DNA of 5,403 bases from DASTRU01 sp035761045. GTDB lineage: Bacteria; Pseudomonadota; Gammaproteobacteria; Burkholderiales; Burkholderiaceae_E. Positions 1 to 3,943 of the stretch are shown one piece after another. Location: contig DASTRU010000055.1 in the NCBI GenBank assembly GCA_035761045.1, positions 1 to 5,403 on the forward strand, written 5' to 3'. Position 1 is the stretch's first letter. Each line of letters opens with the position of its first letter. The notes under the pieces are model-generated. The model was not told the origin of the DNA. It did not search any database and worked only from the letters and a program-made list of their open reading frames with translations. A program made the translations under genes and the position numbers.

Positions 1-972
1 CGAACGTTCGTGAGCGCATAGGCGCGCGTCGTATTTAAAAAACTTAGGTTTTTCAAATTCGCCGACGAGCGCGCGCAATGCATTCATGGCTCGAGTTCGC
101 GCAAGAGGATCAGCATCCGGCGCGAAATAACCTTGAGGCGCATCAAACGCAGCGCCCTCGCCGCCCAGCACCGGCGTATTCGATAGATCAAGCACGAGAT
201 CGAAGCGACCGTCGCGCCGCGTGTCGGCGCGATCGAAATCAATCGCGCGCGCGTCGCCGCAGGCCACGACGCAAGCGCGATGGGATGCGCACTTATCGAG
301 ATCAACTTGATATGCAAAATCGATCGCGCCTTCCGGGCACGCATCGATGCATGCGTTGCAACGCACGCAGGCCTCGAGATCGATTGGGTTGCGTTGTTCC
401 CATTGCGCCTCGAATTGTCCGAGCCAACCGCGCAAGCCCACGACGTACCCCGACACGACGGCGTAGCGGGTCGCGGCGCGCGGTTTAGCGAAGTGCGTAT
501 CGGTCAGCAGCACCGTAACCGCTAACTCGTCGCTCAACTCGTCCGCGCATGGCAAGGCAAGCGACGCGGGACCGATGACGAGCGTGCGACCTTCGGAGCG
601 ATACGTCACCGCCGGCACGGGTTCGGGGTCGGGCACTTGCGCTTGCGCAAGCAAGGCCGCCATCTTGGGCGTGATGGATTCGGCGGTGCGCGCCGACCAG
701 CCCGCCGTTTCGCGAATGTTGATGAAGCGAATCGGATGCACGCGTTGCGGCGTCACCGTAAGCGCGGCCTGGGCGAACACGGCTTGCTCTTGCGTGCATG
801 CCACCGTCATCGGCGCATCCACCGAAGCGGCTTGCGTGAACGCGGGCAATTCGCGACGGCATAAGGCCTGATGCGCGGTAACGGACGCGCCTAATGCTTT
901 CGATAAAGCATCGGCGTCGACCTTCATCGACCGATTGCAACTGCATACGTGGTATTGCGCGGTTTCAGTCAT
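1..972 (-). CDS. FDH-associated 4Fe-4S ferredoxin-type protein, 3' end missing
   Basis: The frame is open from an ATG at 972 to the window edge, giving 324 residues with no stop; family members are, as I recall, about twice this long. The N-terminal domain has C10-S-C12, C38 (LCRRE), C59 (VACTQE) and NIRETAGW (85-92), an arrangement resembling the HdrA N-terminus. A ferredoxin domain follows: C202, C205, C208 and C212-P (CxxCxxCxxxCP) give a full [4Fe-4S] set. C228, C234 and C238 form a second, unusual C-x5-C-x3-C group. C319 in RLCAHERS is probably the first ligand of a further cluster beyond the edge. No signal peptide or membrane segment is seen, so the protein is probably cytoplasmic. The start overlaps the DUF3306 gene by 8 nt and lacks a good ribosome site, which suggests translational coupling. 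Homologues sit in FDH loci beside DUF3305/DUF3306; the exact function is unknown, with electron transfer or FDH maturation the likeliest. The ferredoxin assignment is firm and the role is inferred. Confidence 0.88.
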   Translation of the reverse strand, partial: MTETAQYHVCSCNRSMKVDADALSKALGASVTAHQALCRRELPAFTQAASVDAPMTVACTQEQAVFAQAALTVTPQRVHPIRFINIRETAGWSARTAESITPKMAALLAQAQVPDPEPVPAVTYRSEGRTLVIGPASLALPCADELSDELAVTVLLTDTHFAKPRAATRYAVVSGYVVGLRGWLGQFEAQWEQRNPIDLEACVRCNACIDACPEGAIDFAYQVDLDKCASHRACVVACGDARAIDFDRADTRRDGRFDLVLDLSNTPVLGGEGAAFDAPQGYFAPDADPLARTRAMNALRALVGEFEKPKFFKYDARLCAHERS

Positions 973-1489
973 GCGACGAGGAGGAATCGGTGGAAGAGTC
1001 GGCGGCGGAATCGGGCGTATCGCCCAACGTGGGCTCGGCCGTCGTGGGCGCCGCGGCGATGTCGGTCAACGAGTCGGTAGCGCGCGACTCGTTCGTGTTT
1101 TGCTCGCGGAACAGTAAGTCTTTGGCATGTTCAAGCTTGCCAAGCCAATCGGCGGGTAATGGATCGGGTTTGTTGTAATCGTCGATGTACACATCGAGCC
1201 CATCCATCAGATTGAAATGCGGATCGGCGAATAACTTTCTCATCGCCTGCGCGCGCGTCACGGCCGACACCCCCGCACGCATAAAGGCGGTGAAATCCGA
1301 ATCGGGCGTAAGCGTGTCGATGTCGGGTAAATCAGCGGGCGGCGCGACGCCGGCCGGGGATTGCACGGGAGGCTCGGTCAGTGGCGCCACATTGGCGGGC
1401 GCGTCGTTCACCAACGGTTCGCGGGTAGGCGGCGCCGCTGGCTCGGTCACCTCTCGCTTACGGCGCGACCATCGATCGATGAAACTCAT
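965..1489 (-). CDS. DUF3306 family protein
   Basis: A 174-residue soluble protein of unknown biochemical function. Residues about 55-128 match the DUF3306 core as I know it: LTPDSDFTAFM (60-70), RKLFADPHFN (84-93) and MDGLDVYIDDYNKPDP (95-110). The N-terminus MSFIDRWSRRK is also typical. Between them (about 16-55) lies a Pro/Ala-rich linker, and the tail (130-174) is rich in Ser, Thr, Asp and Ala and ends SSSSHD, so both are probably disordered. There are no cysteines, signal peptide or transmembrane segment, so it is unlikely to carry a metal cluster itself. Its ATG overlaps the DUF3305 stop in an ATGA junction, and a GGAG lies 8 nt upstream. Its own stop overlaps the start of the ferredoxin gene by 8 nt. 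The constant company of DUF3305 and FDH genes points to a scaffold or assembly role; that is inference. Family call is confident, function is not. Confidence 0.92.
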   Translation of the reverse strand: MSFIDRWSRRKREVTEPAAPPTREPLVNDAPANVAPLTEPPVQSPAGVAPPADLPDIDTLTPDSDFTAFMRAGVSAVTRAQAMRKLFADPHFNLMDGLDVYIDDYNKPDPLPADWLGKLEHAKDLLFREQNTNESRATDSLTDIAAAPTTAEPTLGDTPDSAADSSTDSSSSHD

Positions 1490-1935
1490 GCCTCGCGCTC
1501 CGACGGTGTCATGAAACTTTGCGGGCGCCGCCGTTTACGCGGCTCGGGCTTGTAATGTTGCGCGACGAATTCGGCGGCCCAGACGTGCATTTCGTCGGGC
1601 ATGGGCACATGTTCGACTTGCTCGCCGCTATCGAGCCAGCGCGCGGCTTCGTTGTAGCTCAATGTCACGTCGAGCACTTCGGGGCGCGCGTTTTCATCGA
1701 GCCGCCAATGCACGAAGATTGCCGGCCTGCCCGAACTTAGGTTGAGGTAATACCCCTCGGCCTCGTCACGGAATAGCCGAATCGCGTGACCGTCGTAACG
1801 CACGGCATTGGTTTCAAGCTCGATATTCGCGCCCGTCGGCCACACCGACGCGACGCGCCATTGCTCACCGCCCCATCGGCCGCCGACCGCATCGCGGCGC
1901 ATGACGACCGACGCGTACACCGTCGGTTCATTCAC
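1486..1935 (-). CDS. DUF3305 family protein
   Basis: A 149-residue soluble protein and the first gene of the leftward operon. The diagnostic DUF3305 stretches are visible: LFRDEAEGYYLNLSS (54-68) followed by PAIFVHWR (71-78), then SYNEAARWLDSGEQ (93-106) and VPMPDEMHVWAAEFVAQHY (110-128), and a basic run PRKRRRP (132-138) near the C-terminus. No cysteines, signal peptide or membrane helix. The start is GTG at 1935: a GAGGAG ribosome site lies 7 nt upstream, and an in-frame TAA occurs only nine codons further upstream, leaving no other good start. The ATG at 1931 is out of frame. The gene ends in an ATGA overlap with the DUF3306 gene. It is divergent from the FDH structural genes across 214 bp. 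The family is found in FDH loci of Proteobacteria, but I know of no assigned activity; an accessory role in FDH biogenesis is inferred from context. Confidence 0.92.
   Translation of the reverse strand: MNEPTVYASVVMRRDAVGGRWGGEQWRVASVWPTGANIELETNAVRYDGHAIRLFRDEAEGYYLNLSSGRPAIFVHWRLDENARPEVLDVTLSYNEAARWLDSGEQVEHVPMPDEMHVWAAEFVAQHYKPEPRKRRRPQSFMTPSEREA
1498..1501 (-). promoter_or_regulatory. Ribosome binding site of the DUF3306 gene
   Basis: Reading leftwards, GGAG is followed by an 8-nt spacer and the ATG at 1489. It lies inside the end of the DUF3305 gene, so the two genes are likely co-translated. It supports ATG 1489 as the start. Confidence 0.6.
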
Positions 1936-1942
1936 GAACTGT

Positions 1943-1948
1943 CTCCTC
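1943..1948 (-). promoter_or_regulatory. Ribosome binding site of the DUF3305 gene
   Basis: Reading leftwards, GAGGAG is followed by a 7-nt spacer and the GTG at 1935. This strong site decides the GTG start over the nearby out-of-frame ATG at 1931. Confidence 0.8.
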
Positions 1949-1984
1949 GCGGCGGATCGTTAAGCCCGCCTTTGAACTCGATGG

Positions 1985-2013
1985 ATATTACGCCAGGCAT
2001 TGCGTCGTCTTAA
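1985..2013 (-). promoter_or_regulatory. Candidate sigma-70-type promoter for the leftward operon
   Basis: Reading leftwards, TTAAGA (2013-2008, 4 of 6 matches to TTGACA) is separated by exactly 17 nt from TAATAT (1990-1985, 4 of 6 matches to TATAAT). Transcription would start near 1978, leaving a leader of about 43 nt that includes the GAGGAG ribosome site. The -35 box lies within the perfect 10-bp palindrome GTCTTAAGAC (2007-2016), where a regulator could interfere. Both boxes are imperfect, so this is only a candidate. Confidence 0.35.
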
Positions 2014-2042
2014 GACTTATGAGTAGAGCGCGACACCTCGAG

Positions 2043-2069
2043 CGCGAAATACGGCACATGCGTAACGCG
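2043..2069. promoter_or_regulatory. Candidate operator: interrupted dyad CGCG-TACG/CGTA-CGCG
   Basis: The inner arms TACG (2050-2053) and CGTA (2061-2064) flank a 7-nt spacer. The outer arms CGCG (2043-2046) and CGCG (2066-2069) repeat the symmetry, set off by 3 nt on the left and 1 nt on the right. The inner part is loosely similar to a LysR-type site but does not fit T-N11-A (the end-to-end spacing is T-N13-A). It lies about 80-107 bp upstream of the FDH start codon, a reasonable place for an activator or repressor. No regulator gene is in the window. Confidence 0.25.
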
Positions 2070-2070
2070 A

Positions 2071-2090
2071 CTAAGGTTTTAAACGCTTGG
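2071..2090. promoter_or_regulatory. Candidate operator: AT-centred dyad AAG-N2-TTTAAA-N2-CTT
   Basis: AAG (2073-2075), a central TTTAAA (2078-2083) and CTT (2086-2088) form an imperfect palindrome in which 12 of the central 16 positions are symmetric; the outermost C (2071) and G (2090) also pair. Its AT-rich centre stands out in GC-rich surroundings 60-80 bp upstream of the FDH beta start. It could be a regulator site or part of the rightward promoter, but no matching -35/-10 pair is evident. Confidence 0.22.
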
Positions 2091-2149
2091 TTCCGTCAAT
2101 TCCGGTATCGTCGTCGCTTGTGCCACGCATGTGACGAACGACGAGTTGC

Positions 2150-3943
2150 ATGACGAATTCAAACACCTCCTCCCAGCTTGCAATGCCTAAGGAAATCCCA
2201 GTTGCATCGCCCGAAAGCTTGCGACGCGGCCTGCGCGCGCGCACCACGCTTAAGGGTCGTCAACCAACGGCTTCGGCCGTCGACGACGTGCGCGCGCTCA
2301 TCGGCGCCCCGCCGCACCGGCGCGATATGTTGATCGAGCATCTGCATGCGTTGAACGACGCGTACCGCGCGCTGCACGATCATCACCTCGTCGCCTTGTC
2401 GGCCGAAATGGGATTGCCGATGGCCGAGGTGTACGAAGTCGCAAGCTTCTATCACCACTTCGACATCGTGCGAGCGGGCGAATCACCTCCCCCAGCGGTC
2501 ACGGTGCGTGTATGCGAAGGACTGCCGTGCGAGTTAGCGGGTGGCGGTGATTTGCTTGCGCGATTGGGCAAGTTGCTTGACACCACCGTGCGAGTCATAA
2601 GCGCACCTTGCGTGGGGCGTTGCGAAACCGCGCCCGTCGCGGTGGTGCATCAACGCCCGGTGCTTCATGCAACGTGCGAGCGTGTCGTTCAAACACTTCG
2701 CGACAACGCGCTTGAACATCCCATCGCCGCCGACGACGCCGAGTTCGACCCGGTGCGTCACCCAACACCCGCGTCACGCGAACTCTCGCCCGCCTATGTG
2801 GGCTATGACGCTTATCGAGCGGCGGGCGGCTATGCGCTTGCACGGGCGATCGTTCTAGGCGACCGTGACGCGAACGAGGTATTGACGACCATGGAAGCGT
2901 CCGAGCTGCGTGGCTTGGGCGGCGCGGGTTTTCCGGCCGGGCGCAAATGGCGCATCGTGCGCGATCAACCCGCGCCACGCCTCATGGCGGTCAACATCGA
3001 CGAAGGCGAACCTGGCACGTTCAAGGACCGTACGTATCTCGAGCGCGACCCGCACCGTTTTTTGGAAGGCGTGTTGATCGCCGCGAGCGTGGTCGGCATC
3101 GATGCGGTCTACATCTATCTGCGCGACGAATACCACGGCTGTCGCGCCCTGCTTAGTCGCGAGATCGCGCGCTTGCAGGCCGATCCGCCGTGTCGATTGC
3201 CCGTCTTCCATCTTCGGCGTGGCGCGGGCGCGTATATCTGCGGCGAGGAGTCCGCGATGATCGAAAGCATCGAAGGCAAACGGGGCGAGCCGCGCATGCG
3301 TCCGCCGTACATCGCGCAAGTGGGTTTATTCGGGCGCCCCACGCTCGAACATAACTTCGAGACCTTGTATTGGGTGCGAGACATCGTAAGCCGTGGCGCG
3401 CCATGGTTCACCTCGTTTGGGCGGCGCGAACGCAAAGGCTTGCGTTCGTTCAGCGTGAGTGGGCGAGTCAAGCACCCCGGCGTAAAGCGCGCGCCGGCCG
3501 GTATCACCGCTCGCGAGTTGATCGACGAATACTGCGGCGGCATGCAAGACGGTCACGATTTCTACGCCTACTTACCTGGCGGCGCGTCGGGCGGCATCTT
3601 GCCCGCCTCGCTCGGCGATGTACCGCTTGATTTCGACACGCTGCACGCTTACGGCGCATTCATTGGTTCGGCGGCGGTCATCGTGCTGTCGTCGCACGAC
3701 CGCGCGCGCGACGCGGCGCTTAACGCGATGCGTTTTTTCGCGCATGAAAGCTGCGGCCAATGCACGCCATGCCGCGTCGGTACCGCCAAGGCGACCGCCC
3801 TCATGCAGGCGCCGCATTGGGATGCCGATACCCTCGACGATCTCAACACCGTCATGGCCGACGCATCGATTTGCGGTCTCGGCCAAGCCGCGCCAAACCC
3901 GGTGCGCAGCGTGCTGCGCTACTTCGCACGGGAGGTGTCATGA
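2150..3943 (+). CDS. fdh1B: NAD-dependent formate dehydrogenase beta subunit, NuoE-NuoF fusion
   Basis: The 597-residue diaphorase subunit of a soluble W/Mo FDH: it accepts electrons from alpha and reduces NAD+ at FMN. It fuses two complex I-like modules. Residues about 45-185 are NuoE/FdsG-like (thioredoxin fold), with [2Fe-2S] ligands C122, C127, C154 and C158 (Cx4C...Cx3C). Residues about 215-597 are NuoF/FdsB-like: glycine-rich FMN loop RGLGGAGFPAGRKW (254-267), NIDEGEPGTFKDR (282-294) at the NAD/FMN site, GAGAYICGEES (358-368), an SLBB domain from about 433, and [4Fe-4S] ligands C535, C538, C541 (ESCGQCTPC) and C575. Length is close to M. extorquens Fdh1B (about 570). Cupriavidus would call it fdwB. 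The ATG at 2150 is the earliest in-frame start after a TGA at 2132, but its ribosome site is weak (GAG at 2143-2145); M12 (2183) has none better. The stop overlaps the alpha start by 4 nt. Function is confident; tungsten versus molybdenum cannot be read from sequence. Confidence 0.95.
   Translation: MTNSNTSSQLAMPKEIPVASPESLRRGLRARTTLKGRQPTASAVDDVRALIGAPPHRRDMLIEHLHALNDAYRALHDHHLVALSAEMGLPMAEVYEVASFYHHFDIVRAGESPPPAVTVRVCEGLPCELAGGGDLLARLGKLLDTTVRVISAPCVGRCETAPVAVVHQRPVLHATCERVVQTLRDNALEHPIAADDAEFDPVRHPTPASRELSPAYVGYDAYRAAGGYALARAIVLGDRDANEVLTTMEASELRGLGGAGFPAGRKWRIVRDQPAPRLMAVNIDEGEPGTFKDRTYLERDPHRFLEGVLIAASVVGIDAVYIYLRDEYHGCRALLSREIARLQADPPCRLPVFHLRRGAGAYICGEESAMIESIEGKRGEPRMRPPYIAQVGLFGRPTLEHNFETLYWVRDIVSRGAPWFTSFGRRERKGLRSFSVSGRVKHPGVKRAPAGITARELIDEYCGGMQDGHDFYAYLPGGASGGILPASLGDVPLDFDTLHAYGAFIGSAAVIVLSSHDRARDAALNAMRFFAHESCGQCTPCRVGTAKATALMQAPHWDADTLDDLNTVMADASICGLGQAAPNPVRSVLRYFAREVS
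3931..3937 (+). promoter_or_regulatory. Ribosome binding site of the FDH alpha gene
   Basis: GGAGGTG lies inside the last codons of the beta gene and just before the ATG at 3940. GGAGG is only 4 nt from this ATG, a short spacing; the next in-frame ATG (3952) would be 16 nt away, too far. The ATGA overlap favours 3940 and coupled translation. Confidence 0.65.

Larger units (their letters stand above)
1936..2149. promoter_or_regulatory. Divergent intergenic region between the accessory operon and the FDH genes
   Basis: This 214-bp spacer is the only sizeable non-coding stretch and must supply both divergent promoters unless transcription enters from outside. It is more AT-rich in its middle (about 1980-2090) than the flanking genes. 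It contains the candidate leftward promoter, a palindrome at 2007-2016, an 8-bp direct repeat GAGCGCGA (2026-2033 and 2040-2047), and two imperfect dyads (2043-2069 and 2071-2090). I found no convincing sigma-70 pair and no TGGCAC-N5-TTGC sigma-54 element for the rightward FDH genes. No terminator, RNA gene or riboswitch was recognised. Confidence 0.6.

Noticed and set aside
1..10. Perfect 10-bp palindrome CGAACGTTCG at the window edge
   Set aside because: It is within the coding frame (HERS) and short enough to be chance.
78..488. A 136-codon plus-strand frame at the left end
   Set aside because: It lies opposite the ferredoxin cluster motifs, is extremely Arg-rich and matches no family; it is an antisense shadow.
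641..652. Perfect 12-bp palindrome GCTTGCGCAAGC
   Set aside because: It lies inside the ferredoxin gene and follows from Ala/Leu/Gln codons in an alternating stretch (LLAQAQ); no sign of a regulatory role.
485..946. A 153-codon minus-strand frame overlapping the ferredoxin gene
   Set aside because: It is a shadow in another frame of the open ferredoxin reading frame (972 to 1), has an arginine/alanine-rich composition typical of shadow frames in GC-rich DNA, and shows no recognisable motif.
2109..2125. Sigma-54-like TGGCAC on the minus strand in the intergenic region
   Set aside because: TGGCAC (2125-2120) is followed after 5 nt by ACGA instead of TTGC, so the -12 element is missing.
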